NCBI GenBank assembly: GCA_016463045.1
Contig: JAEMSB010000009.1
Coordinates: forward strand, 1-16,044
DNA from: Niveispirillum sp.
GTDB lineage: Bacteria > Pseudomonadota > Alphaproteobacteria > Azospirillales > Azospirillaceae
Direction: 5' to 3'
DNA: 16,044 bases
The notes below the pieces were generated by a model. It was given only the letters and a program-made list of their open reading frames with translations. It was not told the origin of the DNA and made no database searches. Positions 1-7,385 of the stretch are shown one piece after another. The position numbers were made by a program, and so were the translations under genes. How positions within the stretch are numbered: the first letter of the stretch is position 1; the number at the start of each line of letters is the position of its first letter.

Positions 1-694
1 GGCTGATCACGTCGGGCGGGGTCAGGATGGCGGCGGCCACGAAGATGATGACGATGGCATAGCGCCGCTTGGACGCCAGACCATCCGCCGTGACCAGCCC
101 GACGCGCGCCAGCAGGGTCAGCAGCACTGGCAGCTGAAACGCCAGACCGAAGGCGAAGATCAATGCCATGATCAGCGACAGGTAATCCGCAACCCTCGTT
201 TCCGCCTGCACCGCCAGTGTCGTTGCCGTCGCCTCCACCTCGAAGCCGAGGAAGAATTTCAACGCCATGGGCATGATGAAAAAATAGACCAGCGACGCGC
301 CCAGCGCGAACAGCACCGGTGTGGCTACGAGAAACGGTACGAAGGCCTTGCGCTCATGCTTGTACAGGCCCGGCGCCACAAACTTGTAGATCTGGGTGGC
401 GATCATGGGAAAGGCGATCATGGCGCCAGCCCAGAAGGCCACCTTCACCTGCGTCAGGAAGAATTCCTGCGGCGCGGTAAAGATCATGCGCCGTTCCGCC
501 GCCTTGGCGCCCAGTGCCTGCACCAGCGGGTGCATCAGGAACTGATAGATATGGTCGGCGACCGCAAAGCAGGCCAGAAACGCCACGATCAGCGCCCCGC
601 CGCTCCACATCAACCGGTTGCGCAGCTCGATCAGATGGTCGAGCAGCGGCATCTTGCCGGCGTCCAGCTCATCCTGTTCGATCGGTTCGCTCAA
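1..694 (-). CDS. tatC: TatC, twin-arginine translocase subunit (3' end outside window)
   Basis: TatC is the multi-spanning inner-membrane receptor that, with TatB, recognises twin-arginine signal peptides and, with TatA, exports folded proteins. About 231 residues are visible. The family hallmarks are present: the N-terminal MPLLDHLIELRNRL stretch, then FTAPQEFFLTQVKVAF, and a late LTPPDVIS motif at the window edge, so only the last few dozen residues are missing. No ATG fits: the first in-frame ATG lies inside the conserved N-terminus (the M of MPLLDHL). The best start is TTG at 692-694, giving MSEPIEQDELDAGKM. This TTG overlaps the TGA stop of tatB as TTGA, which suggests translational coupling. 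It is the third gene of tatABC. The family call is very secure; the start codon is inferred. Confidence 0.95.
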   Translation of the reverse strand, partial: MSEPIEQDELDAGKMPLLDHLIELRNRLMWSGGALIVAFLACFAVADHIYQFLMHPLVQALGAKAAERRMIFTAPQEFFLTQVKVAFWAGAMIAFPMIATQIYKFVAPGLYKHERKAFVPFLVATPVLFALGASLVYFFIMPMALKFFLGFEVEATATTLAVQAETRVADYLSLIMALIFAFGLAFQLPVLLTLLARVGLVTADGLASKRRYAIVIIFVAAAILTPPDVIS

Positions 695-1206
695 GGCGTC
701 TTATCCTTGGTGGGTTCCACGGGGGCCGCCGTTACGGCGGCGGCGGCGGCGCTGACAGCGTCGGGGGCGGCGGTGCCGGTCTGTGCCGGTATGTGGGCCG
801 GGGCCGGGACAGGCGGGATGGCCGCACTGGCCATGTCGGCCACATCCTCACCGCTGGCATCGGCCTTCGGGGCAGGAGGCTTGTCGTCCGTCCTGGCGGC
901 CTGGGCCGGGCTGGTGAAATCCTCAACAGCCAGCGTCTTGCGCACACCGCCATCGGGATCGATGCTCTTTTCCAGCTCGTCCGTCAGGTTGAATTCGCGG
1001 GCCTTCTGGACCTGCCGGCGCAACTCGTCCAGTTCGGCCTGACGCACCATGTCATCGACATTATTCTGGAATTCGCGTGCCATGGCGCGGGCGCGGGCCA
1101 TCCATTTGCCCATGGTGCTCAACGCCTTGGGCAAATCCTTCGGACCGATGACAATCAACGCCACGACCCCGATCACAAGCAGTTCGGACCAGCCGATATC
1201 AAACAT
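691..1206 (-). CDS. tatB: TatB, Sec-independent protein translocase subunit
   Basis: TatB forms the signal-peptide receptor with TatC. The 171-residue protein starts MFDIGWSELLVIGVVALIVIGPKDLP, the characteristic single N-terminal membrane helix followed by a G-P-K-D-L-P hinge. An amphipathic, charged helix follows (about residues 22-80). The tail from about residue 105 is a low-complexity Ala/Pro-rich stretch that is poorly conserved in the family; its GCC/GCG codons produce a GC-repeat-like DNA tract at about 725-760. The gene lies 4 bp after tatA, and its stop overlaps the TTG start of tatC. The order tatA-tatB-tatC is the standard one. The start with the MFDIGWSEL motif is unambiguous. 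Confidence 0.96.
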   Translation of the reverse strand: MFDIGWSELLVIGVVALIVIGPKDLPKALSTMGKWMARARAMAREFQNNVDDMVRQAELDELRRQVQKAREFNLTDELEKSIDPDGGVRKTLAVEDFTSPAQAARTDDKPPAPKADASGEDVADMASAAIPPVPAPAHIPAQTGTAAPDAVSAAAAAVTAAPVEPTKDKTP

Positions 1207-1210
1207 GGTG

Positions 1211-1420
1211 TCAGGCCTTGGGCGTTTCGTCGGGCTTGGCGGGGGGAACCGGATCGGTCTTCACATCGTCCTCGGCCTTGGCACCGTCAGACAGGTTGGA
1301 TTTGAAGTTGCGGATCCCCTGACCCAGGTCGCCCATCACCTTCGGCAGCTTACCCGCCCCGAAAATGACCATGACGATCACCAGGATAATCAGGATCTCC
1401 CAAACGCCCAAGCCACCCAT
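1211..1420 (-). CDS. tatA: TatA, pore-forming subunit of the twin-arginine translocase
   Basis: TatA oligomerises in the inner membrane to let folded Tat substrates pass. The 69-residue protein has one N-terminal helix (MGGLGVWEILIILVIVMVIF), the FGAGKLPKVMGDLGQGIRNF hinge and amphipathic helix, and a short acidic/Pro-rich tail, all typical of TatA/E. Its length is normal (about 60-90 residues). A GGAG ribosome-binding site sits about 10 bases upstream of the ATG. It is the first gene of tatABC, about 96 bp downstream of the ABC-ATPase gene on the same strand. I see no convincing promoter or terminator in that gap, so its own promoter or read-through are both possible. Confidence 0.95.
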   Translation of the reverse strand: MGGLGVWEILIILVIVMVIFGAGKLPKVMGDLGQGIRNFKSNLSDGAKAEDDVKTDPVPPAKPDETPKA

Positions 1421-1516
1421 GTCTCAACTCCGCCTGCAAAGGGGCCGCCGTCCCGTACCATCGGAAAGGCGCGGGATCATGGCAGAAAGGCCCCGTGGCC
1501 GCAATCGCGCCACCAC

Positions 1517-2611
1517 TCACATCTTTTCAAATACAAAGGCCTGGCGGGGTTCCAGCGTTACCGACACATGGCTGCCATCCTCGGGCAGGAAATGGCCCGG
1601 CGCACGGGCATGCAGATGGTGCGGTCGACCGTCGCGGTCGCTGATCCGCAGATGCACAAGGCTGGTGCGGCCCAGCAGGCGGGATGCCTCCACCCGCGCC
1701 AGATTGGGCACGCCGATACCATCGCCATCCGCCGCCATGGTCAGGCGCAGCGCTTCGGGTCGGATCAGCACATCGACCGCCGCCCCCTCATCCAGATGTG
1801 GAACCGTCAGGCACCCGACCGGCGTGTCGACCCGGCCCTGGCGCACCACCCCCGCCAACTGGTTGACCTCACCAAAGAAGCTGGCGGCAAAGGCGTCCAC
1901 CGGCTTGGTGTAAAGCGCTGTCGGCGACCCCACCTGCACCAGCCTGCCATCGCGCAGCAGGGCGATGCGGTCGGCCAGAAACATGGCCTCCTCGGGATCG
2001 TGGGTGACGATCATGGTGGCGGCGCCACTACGCTTCAGCACATGCAATGTCTCGTCACGCACACTCTCACGCAGCCTTGTATCCAGGCCAGAGAAGGGTT
2101 CGTCCAGCAGCAGAACCGACGGGCGCGGCGCCATGGCGCGGGCCAGTGCCACCCGCTGCTGCTGCCCGCCCGACAGGGCATGCGGGAAGGCGCGCACGAA
2201 ACCTTCCATGCCCACCTGTTCCAGCGCCGCCATGGCGCGTTCGTCCCGCTCCACCGCGGGCAGCCGGTTCAGGCCGAAACGCACATTGTCCAGAACATTC
2301 AGATGCGGGAACAGGGCGTAATCCTGGAACACCAGCCCGATACCGCGCCGTTCGGGCGGCAGAGACGATCCCGGCTGCGCAATGGTCTGCCCTGCGATGG
2401 CGACGCTGCCCTCCTGGATTGTCTCCAGCCCCGCCGCCAGCCGCAGAAGCGTGGATTTCCCGCATCCCGAGGGTCCCACCAGACAGACAATCTCCCCGGG
2501 CGCGATCGACAGTGACACATCGCTCAACGCCCGCTTGGCGCCATAGGTGTGGCTGACCTTGTCCAGCGACAGGGACGGCAGGGGCAGGGGGGCATGACGG
2601 GGGGCTGCCAT
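1517..2611 (-). CDS. FbpC/PotA-like ABC transporter ATP-binding protein
   Basis: This is the ATPase subunit of an ABC importer of the CUT1/Fe3+/polyamine/thiamine type. With the start at 2609-2611 the protein has 364 residues. Motifs in order: Walker A GPSGCGKST (about 46-54), Q-loop in FQDYALFPHLNV (Q about 96), signature LSGGQQQRVALARA (about 146-159), Walker B VLLLDEPFSGLD (about 166-177) and H-loop VTHDPEEAM (H about 204). A C-terminal TOBE-like region (about 280-364, ending near VTLEPRQAFVFEKM) supports the importer assignment, and EVNQLAGVV resembles FbpC proteins. No permease or binding protein of a matching ABC system is adjacent, so the substrate is unknown. In-frame ATGs at 2689 and 2740 would extend it by 26 or 43 residues; no start has a clear ribosome-binding site. 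I chose 2611 because family members begin close to the LSLDKVSHTYG strand. Confidence 0.88.
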   Translation of the reverse strand: MAAPRHAPLPLPSLSLDKVSHTYGAKRALSDVSLSIAPGEIVCLVGPSGCGKSTLLRLAAGLETIQEGSVAIAGQTIAQPGSSLPPERRGIGLVFQDYALFPHLNVLDNVRFGLNRLPAVERDERAMAALEQVGMEGFVRAFPHALSGGQQQRVALARAMAPRPSVLLLDEPFSGLDTRLRESVRDETLHVLKRSGAATMIVTHDPEEAMFLADRIALLRDGRLVQVGSPTALYTKPVDAFAASFFGEVNQLAGVVRQGRVDTPVGCLTVPHLDEGAAVDVLIRPEALRLTMAADGDGIGVPNLARVEASRLLGRTSLVHLRISDRDGRPHHLHARAPGHFLPEDGSHVSVTLEPRQAFVFEKM

Positions 2612-2746
2612 GTCCAGCGGCGGGCAACCCGCCTTCTGGTTCCGCCCGGCCGCATCCCGGATCATCGCATCATTGATCGTCGTATCCATTCGGGGGCCGA
2701 CGCCTTCCACCTTGTCCCACGACCCGGCAGGGTCACGCATCTTTCA

Positions 2747-2775
2747 TACTTAGGATGCCGGACATTCCTTTGCAA
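2747..2775 (-). promoter_or_regulatory. Weak candidate sigma-70 promoter for the ABC-ATPase gene
   Basis: On the minus strand TTGCAA (2770-2775) is followed after 17 bp by TAAGTA (2747-2752). The -35 half is fair and the -10 half poor. If used, transcription would begin close to 2740, so translation would start at one of the ATGs further in (2689 or 2611) rather than at 2740. This is pattern matching only. Confidence 0.22.
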
Positions 2776-2782
2776 ACCGTTA

Positions 2783-3175
2783 TTAGTTGCGTGTCGAACA
2801 TGCGACCAAACGTACCGGCCCATCATTGTCCCGGCCCAGCCATTGGCGAAGCGGCGCGCACCGTCCGGGAATGCAGATCATATGATCCCCGCCAAAATGG
2901 CTGCCCGCCAGCACCAGTTCGGGCAGGGGGGCAAGGGTTGGGTGGCTGATCCACCAGCCTTCGATCAATCTGGCATCCGGCCCCGGCTCCATGCCTACGC
3001 CGCTGCCCTTGACGCGCGACGTCTCAAGGATAAGGCCCAGATCGGTGACCCGATATTCCTCATGCCATTCCACCTTCTCGATAGAATGGGTCCAGGACAG
3101 GGTGAACCGATCGGTTGGCACCGTCATGGGCGGCTGCATCCCGGCGATCAGGCACAGGGCCAGCAGCCCCGCCAT
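2783..3175 (-). CDS. DUF1850-family protein of the TAXI-TRAP operon
   Basis: This 130-residue protein has a short hydrophobic N-terminus (MAGLLALCLIAG) that may act as a signal peptide. The core matches the DUF1850 pattern: FTLSWTHSIEKVEWHEEYRV near residues 24-43 (the W-x-H-S-I-E/V-x-V-x-W-x-E-x-Y motif), then a Gly-rich GSGVGMEPGPDAR and a GGDHMICIPGRCAPLRQWL tail. DUF1850 genes are commonly found next to TRAP permeases with fused 4TM/12TM subunits. The biochemical role is unknown; an accessory or periplasmic role is inferred. The start ATG shares one base with the permease stop (TGATG), indicating coupled translation and making this the third gene of the TRAP operon. Confidence 0.82.
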   Translation of the reverse strand: MAGLLALCLIAGMQPPMTVPTDRFTLSWTHSIEKVEWHEEYRVTDLGLILETSRVKGSGVGMEPGPDARLIEGWWISHPTLAPLPELVLAGSHFGGDHMICIPGRCAPLRQWLGRDNDGPVRLVACSTRN

Positions 3176-5268
3176 CAGGCGGCGGCCCCCGCCACCTGCC
3201 GGCCACGCCAGAGCTGCCGGCCTAAGAATAGCGCCGCCAGCACAAACCCCGCCTCATCCGTCATCGGCATGGCCAACACAAGAAGGACCGCCGCCGCAAA
3301 GGCCCAGACCATCTCCCACACGGCCAGCTTGGTCTTATAATGCCCGACGGTGACGATCCCCAGCATACCGATCCCCACCAGCGCCTTCACCACCATATAG
3401 GCCGTGTCCAGCCAGTCGCCCGATTGCAGCATCAGGGCCGGGTCGAACACCGCCATGAAGGGCACCAAATATCCGGCGATGCCGATGCGGGTGGCTAGCC
3501 AGGCAATCTCCATATGTCCCGCCCGCGCGATGGGCGACGCCGCAAGGGCCGCCAGCGCCACGGGCGGCGTCAGATCGGCCATGATCCCGAAATAGAAGCA
3601 GAACATATGGCTGACGATCAGCGGCACGCCCAGTTGCTGCAGCGCCGGTGCCGCGATGGAGGCGGTGATGATGTAATTGGCCGTGGTCGGCAGCCCGGTG
3701 CCCAGGATGATGCAGGCCACCATGGTCAGCACTAGGGCCAGCAGCAGGTTCCCGCCCGACAATTCCACAATGATCCCGGCCAGCCCCGATGCCAGCCCCG
3801 TCAGGGTCAGCATGCCGATCAGAATGCCGACCAGGGCGCAGGCAATGCCCACCGCCACTGCCGCCCGCGCCCCGTCGGCCAGCGCCTCCATCAGCGCGTT
3901 CAGCAGCCTGCGTCCCGACTTGATCAGAAAGCAGGGCAGGGCCAGCAGGCCGATGACCACCATGGCCATCTGCTCCGTGCGCAAGCCCGCCTGCGTCAGG
4001 CCCCAAGCCCCCAGGCCCAGCCCGATCCAGAAAGCGACCCGCAGCGCCACCGGCCCCATCTGCGCCACCAGCAGCAGACCCATCATCAGCACGACTGTGC
4101 CGGCAATGCCGACAACGCCCGCGAACAGCGGCGTACGCCCCGACAGCAGAAGGGTGACCAGCGCTACCAGCGGCAGCAGCAGATGCCAGCCCCGGCGCAG
4201 CGACGGCCACAGCTTCGGGCATTCGCTTTCCGGCAATCCGTGCAGGCCGGCGCGCGCCGCCTCCAGATGCGCCATCCAATAGGCGGAGACGAAATACAGG
4301 ATGGCCGGGATCGCCGCCGCCTTGCACACTTCCAGGTACGAAACGCCCAGCGTTTCGGCCATTATGAAGGCGGCAGCCCCCATCACCGGCGGCATGATTT
4401 GCCCGCCCATGCTGGCGGTCGCTTCCAACGCGCCGGCAAATTTCGCGGAATAGCCGAAACGCTTCATCATGGGGATGGTGAATTGGCCGGTGGTCAGGAC
4501 ATTGGCCACGCCCGACCCGTTGACCATGCCCATGAAGCCCGACGACACCACCGCCACCTTGGCCGCCCCGCCCAGCCGCCGCCCGACCAAGGCCATGGAC
4601 AGGTCATTGAACAGGCCGATGACCCCCGCCTTCTCCAAAAACGCCCCGAACAGGATGAACAGGAAGATGAAGGTGGAGGAAACGAAGGTGGGCGTGCCGT
4701 AAATCCCCTCGGTGGAGAAATGCAGCTGTTCGATCACCTGATCCAGCTCATACCCGCGATGGGCCAGGATATCGGGCATATATGGCCCTAGCATCGCATA
4801 AGGCACGAAGATCAGGCATAGGGCCGGCAATCCCCAACCCATGATCCGCCGCGCCGCCTCTGCCACCAGCAGGGTATTCGCCGCCCCCACCCACAGATCC
4901 AGGTCCGTCGGCGTGCCCGACCGCAGGATCAAATCATGCTCGAACACCCAATGATAAAGTCCCAGCAGGAAGGCAAAGCCGCCCAGCACCCAGTCATAGG
5001 CGGGCACCTTCTCCCGCTTCATTCCATCCCGCGCACCGATCAGCAGGAAGGCCATCAGCAGCAGGAACCCCACATGCACCGACCGCACCACCAGGCTGGA
5101 CAGCGGGTTGAAGGTGGCGGTCCATAGCTGAAACAGCGCAAACGCCACGCCGATCACAAAAATGACCCTGCGGTCCACCCCGCCCAGCCGCGTAATCGCC
5201 GATGTCGGATCATCCCTCTCCACCGCCCGGCGGACGGCTTCTTCATCAATGTCGGGGGCATTGCTCAT
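3175..5268 (-). CDS. TRAP transporter permease, fused 4TM/12TM (DctQM) subunit, TAXI type
   Basis: This is the membrane part of a TRAP secondary transporter, which takes up organic acids or related solutes using an ion gradient and an extracytoplasmic binding protein. The 697-residue length fits the fused small and large subunits of TAXI systems. After a soluble N-terminus (MSNAPDIDEEAVRRAV), about four helices (roughly residues 33-150) correspond to DctQ. The rest is the DctM part, with conserved stretches FMGMVNGSGVANVLTTGQFT, MGGQIMPPVMGAAAF, GTGLPTTANYIITASIAAPA and FYFGIMADLTPPVALAALAA. Two extra helices lie near the C-terminus. It follows the TAXI binding-protein gene after a 122-bp gap containing a 94-bp palindromic repeat, and overlaps the DUF1850 gene by one base. 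The substrate cannot be read from sequence. Confidence 0.93.
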   Translation of the reverse strand: MSNAPDIDEEAVRRAVERDDPTSAITRLGGVDRRVIFVIGVAFALFQLWTATFNPLSSLVVRSVHVGFLLLMAFLLIGARDGMKREKVPAYDWVLGGFAFLLGLYHWVFEHDLILRSGTPTDLDLWVGAANTLLVAEAARRIMGWGLPALCLIFVPYAMLGPYMPDILAHRGYELDQVIEQLHFSTEGIYGTPTFVSSTFIFLFILFGAFLEKAGVIGLFNDLSMALVGRRLGGAAKVAVVSSGFMGMVNGSGVANVLTTGQFTIPMMKRFGYSAKFAGALEATASMGGQIMPPVMGAAAFIMAETLGVSYLEVCKAAAIPAILYFVSAYWMAHLEAARAGLHGLPESECPKLWPSLRRGWHLLLPLVALVTLLLSGRTPLFAGVVGIAGTVVLMMGLLLVAQMGPVALRVAFWIGLGLGAWGLTQAGLRTEQMAMVVIGLLALPCFLIKSGRRLLNALMEALADGARAAVAVGIACALVGILIGMLTLTGLASGLAGIIVELSGGNLLLALVLTMVACIILGTGLPTTANYIITASIAAPALQQLGVPLIVSHMFCFYFGIMADLTPPVALAALAASPIARAGHMEIAWLATRIGIAGYLVPFMAVFDPALMLQSGDWLDTAYMVVKALVGIGMLGIVTVGHYKTKLAVWEMVWAFAAAVLLVLAMPMTDEAGFVLAALFLGRQLWRGRQVAGAAA

Positions 5269-5289
5269 ATAAGGGGACCTCGATCAAAT

Positions 5290-5383
5290 CGTAGGTCAGG
5301 TCGCGGCGGCACGCCGAGCCCTGACAGCAATGGATTGAAAGCCTTCTCTGTCAGGGCGAGGCTCTGCCTCGACCTGACCTACG
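5290..5383 (-). repeat. 94-bp palindromic repeat, copy 1 (REP/BIME-like)
   Basis: The outer arms CGTAGGTCAGGTCG (5290-5303) and CGACCTGACCTACG (5370-5383) are perfectly complementary. The inner arms CCCTGACAG (5319-5327) and CTGTCAGGG (5348-5356) are also perfect, flanking a 20-nt loop (5328-5347); the middle of the stem is imperfect. A same-sized copy at 13844-13937 has near-identical arms. Their loops match as reverse complements (AAGGCTTTCA then TCCAT), so this copy is inverted relative to copy 2. It lies between the TAXI binding-protein stop and the TRAP permease start, so the operon mRNA would carry it as a long hairpin. There is no T-tract, so a simple terminator is unlikely. Confidence 0.88.
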
Positions 5384-5390
5384 CGCCCCC

Positions 5391-6365
5391 TCACACCAAC
5401 CCCTTCTCCTGATAAAACCGCTTCGCGCCTGGATGCAGGGGCGCGAATTCCGTCGCCGCATCCTTGGACAGGGCGATCTGCCTGGCCGCCGCATGGGCGG
5501 ATTTCATGGCCTCCAGATTCTCGAACATCAGCTTGGTCATATGGTACGCCGCCTCGTCCGACAGGCCGGCATGCGTGGCAAGCGCATTGCCAGTCACGAC
5601 TGTCGGCACATCCGCCGTCTGGCCGTTATAGGTGTTGGCGGGAATGACGGCGGAGCGGTAAACCGCCTCGCCAATCTTCGCCACCGTCTCCGCCGGCACC
5701 GGCACCACGGTGATGTCGATGGAACTGGCCAGATCGCGCAGCGATGCCACGCCCAGACCGGCGGATTGCAGGGTGGCATCCAGCTGCTGGTTCTTCATCA
5801 GGTCGACACTCTCTGCAAACGGCAGATACTCGACCTTCTCGAAATCCGCATAGGACAGGCCCGCAGCCTTCACCACGGCCCGCGCGTTGATCTCAGTGCC
5901 CGATTTCGGTGCGCCGACCGATATGCGTTTGCCCTTCAGGTCGGCCAAGGTCTTGATGCCTGACGCCTTCGACGCCACGATTTGGATATAGTTTGGATAG
6001 ATCACGGCCAGGCTGCGCAGCTTGTCCAACGGATTGGCGAACCCCACCTCCGCATCGCCGCGCACGGCCTGGACCAGCGTATCGGTCTGGGTAAAGGCGA
6101 TCTCGCCACGACCGGCCTGCAACAGGTTCAGGTTCTCTGCCGATGCCTTGGTGGCCTGAACCGTGAACTTCGTCTCCGGCATGGCCTTGCCATAGATCTG
6201 CGACAGGGCAACGCCCAGAGGGTAATAAACCCCGCTGGTCCCGCCGGTCAGGATGGTGACGAAGCGCGGGGCCTGTGCCAGGGACGGCAGGGACCCGCCC
6301 ATCACCGCAGCCGCCATGCCGCCCAGACCCAGAATGCCGAATTGCCGCCGGTTCAAACCGTCCAT
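5391..6365 (-). CDS. TAXI-family TRAP transporter solute-binding protein with Tat-type signal peptide
   Basis: This is the periplasmic receptor of the adjacent TRAP permease. The 324-residue protein (family usual about 310-330) starts at ATG 6363-6365, preceded by GGGAGG 7 bases upstream; upstream in-frame codons would only add a non-conserved extension. The N-terminus MDGLNRRQFGILGLGG has a twin-arginine motif (R6-R7, x-F-G), a hydrophobic core and a likely cleavage after A32 (LAQA|PRF), so Tat export is probable. The mature part matches the TAXI family: ILTGGTSGVYYPLGVALSQI at the start, then TKASAENLNLLQAGRGEIAF, LKGKRISVGAPKSGTEINAR and a C-terminal LHPGAKRFYQEKGLV. It is the first gene of the TRAP operon, divergent from coxG. 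The ligand is unknown; characterised relatives bind dicarboxylates or amino acids. Confidence 0.92.
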   Translation of the reverse strand: MDGLNRRQFGILGLGGMAAAVMGGSLPSLAQAPRFVTILTGGTSGVYYPLGVALSQIYGKAMPETKFTVQATKASAENLNLLQAGRGEIAFTQTDTLVQAVRGDAEVGFANPLDKLRSLAVIYPNYIQIVASKASGIKTLADLKGKRISVGAPKSGTEINARAVVKAAGLSYADFEKVEYLPFAESVDLMKNQQLDATLQSAGLGVASLRDLASSIDITVVPVPAETVAKIGEAVYRSAVIPANTYNGQTADVPTVVTGNALATHAGLSDEAAYHMTKLMFENLEAMKSAHAAARQIALSKDAATEFAPLHPGAKRFYQEKGLV

Positions 6366-6557
6366 GAACCATCCTCCCGTTGTTTGTTGCTGCTGACCGT
6401 TCTTCGGTGCGCGGGGCCTGTCCACGGCCCTTTTCTTGATCATTGATCTTTCAGAAAATTCCATTCACACGCAATGCGCTTCACGCCGAATTTTCCTTTC
6501 GGCCCCGCTTTGTGGCAGGCTGCGGCGCCCTGGTTTGAATTTTGTGGGAACATCCCG
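6366..6557. promoter_or_regulatory. Divergent intergenic region between the TRAP operon and the cox-like cluster
   Basis: This 192-bp gap separates two outward-reading operons, so it should hold promoters for both. It contains a relatively AT-rich core at about 6434-6475, including a TGATCA palindrome followed by TTGATC (about 6437-6450), which could be an operator. I found no confident -35/-10 pair on either strand. The call rests on gene arrangement only. Confidence 0.45.
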
Positions 6558-7007
6558 ATGGATATGGAAGGCGAATACGCCATCCCGGCCCAGCGATCCC
6601 GTGTCTGGGACGCGCTGAACGACACCGAAACCCTGCGCCGCTGCATTCCGGGCTGCGAGGAACTGGTGCGGGACGATGACACGACCTTGTCGGCCAAGCT
6701 GAAGTTGAAGATCGGGCCGGTCAGCGCCAAATTCGCCGGCCGCGTCACCCTGTCGGACATTGATGCCCCCAACGGCTACCGCATCACCGGTGAAGGGCAG
6801 GGCGGGGCCGCCGGCTTTGGCAAAGGTGGGGCGGTGGTCACCCTGACCGATGGTCCCGATGGCACCACCATCCTGCGCTACAAGGCGGAAGCCACCGTGG
6901 GCGGCAAGTTGGCGCAGCTGGGCGCGCGCCTGATCCAGGGCACCGCCGCCAAACTGGCCGATGAATTTTTCGCCGCCTTCGCCGCCGCCCTGACCCCGGC
7001 CGACTGA
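6558..7007 (+). CDS. CoxG-like SRPBCC-family protein (carbon monoxide dehydrogenase subunit G family)
   Basis: CoxG-family proteins (SRPBCC/START fold) accompany aerobic CO-dehydrogenase-type molybdenum hydroxylases. In the CO dehydrogenase system CoxG helps recruit the enzyme to the membrane. The 149-residue protein starts MDMEGEYAIPAQRSRVWDAL and continues ETLRRCIPGCEEL, the classic CoxG opening. Later stretches KIGPVSAKFAGRV and GAAGFGKGGAVVTL also fit. It ends with a helix (ARLIQGTAAKLADEFFAAFA) and has no C-terminal membrane anchor, unlike longer CoxG proteins. I chose the ATG at 6558 because the conserved domain starts there and GGGAA lies 9 bases upstream; ATG 6564 is an alternative. 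It is the first gene of the rightward maturation cluster. The actual enzyme partner is not in the window. Confidence 0.88.
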   Translation: MDMEGEYAIPAQRSRVWDALNDTETLRRCIPGCEELVRDDDTTLSAKLKLKIGPVSAKFAGRVTLSDIDAPNGYRITGEGQGGAAGFGKGGAVVTLTDGPDGTTILRYKAEATVGGKLAQLGARLIQGTAAKLADEFFAAFAAALTPAD

Positions 7008-7058
7008 AAATCGCCGCCGGCATCCCCATATGCGACTGATCCCACTCTGGAACCTTCC

Positions 7059-7385
7059 ATGATCCGCGACGATAACGAAGCCATCCTGGCCCAGGCCGCC
7101 TCCTGGCGTGATGCCGGGCAATCCGTGGCCCTGGCGCATGTCATCGCCACCTGGGGTTCTGCCCCGCGCCCCGTGGGCAGTCTGATGGCCATCTCTGCCA
7201 GCGGCGCCATGGCAGGCTCCGTTTCCGGCGGTTGTGTCGAAGGGGCCGTGGTGATGGAGGCGGCGAAGGTCCTATCCGATGGCGAACCGCGTTTCCTGTC
7301 CTTCGGGATCAGCAATGAAATGGCCTGGGAAGTGGGGCTGGCCTGCGGCGGCAAGCTGGAAGTGTATGTGGAGTCGATCCAATGA
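7059..7385 (+). CDS. XdhC/CoxI-family protein, N-terminal-domain only
   Basis: XdhC proteins bind molybdenum cofactor and help insert its sulfurated form into xanthine-dehydrogenase-family enzymes. This 108-residue protein corresponds only to the XdhC_CoxI domain: ALAHVIATWGSAPRPVGSLM (about residues 24-43), GSVSGGCVEGAVV (about 53-65) and the terminal CGGKLEVYVE with the conserved cysteine. Its stop overlaps the start of the next gene as ATGA, and that gene supplies the Rossmann domain usually fused to it, so the two presumably work together. It lies 51 bp after the CoxG-like gene. The start gives the typical N-terminus for this family. The family assignment is secure; the enzyme served is unknown. 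Confidence 0.9.
   Translation: MIRDDNEAILAQAASWRDAGQSVALAHVIATWGSAPRPVGSLMAISASGAMAGSVSGGCVEGAVVMEAAKVLSDGEPRFLSFGISNEMAWEVGLACGGKLEVYVESIQ

Noticed and set aside
720..790. GC-rich trinucleotide-like repeat (GGC/GCG runs)
   Set aside because: This is simply the Ala-rich tail of TatB written in preferred codons, not a separate repeat element. The Ala/Pro linker of AccB near 15630-15710 has the same explanation.
1049..2515. 488-codon open frame on the plus strand across tatA and the ABC-ATPase gene
   Set aside because: It is antisense to genes with full conserved motifs; the translation is His/Gln/Arg-rich noise.
6515..6532. Possible sigma-54 promoter (TGGCAGG then GC) upstream of the coxG-like gene
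   Set aside because: The spacing between the GG and GC elements does not fit the -24/-12 consensus.
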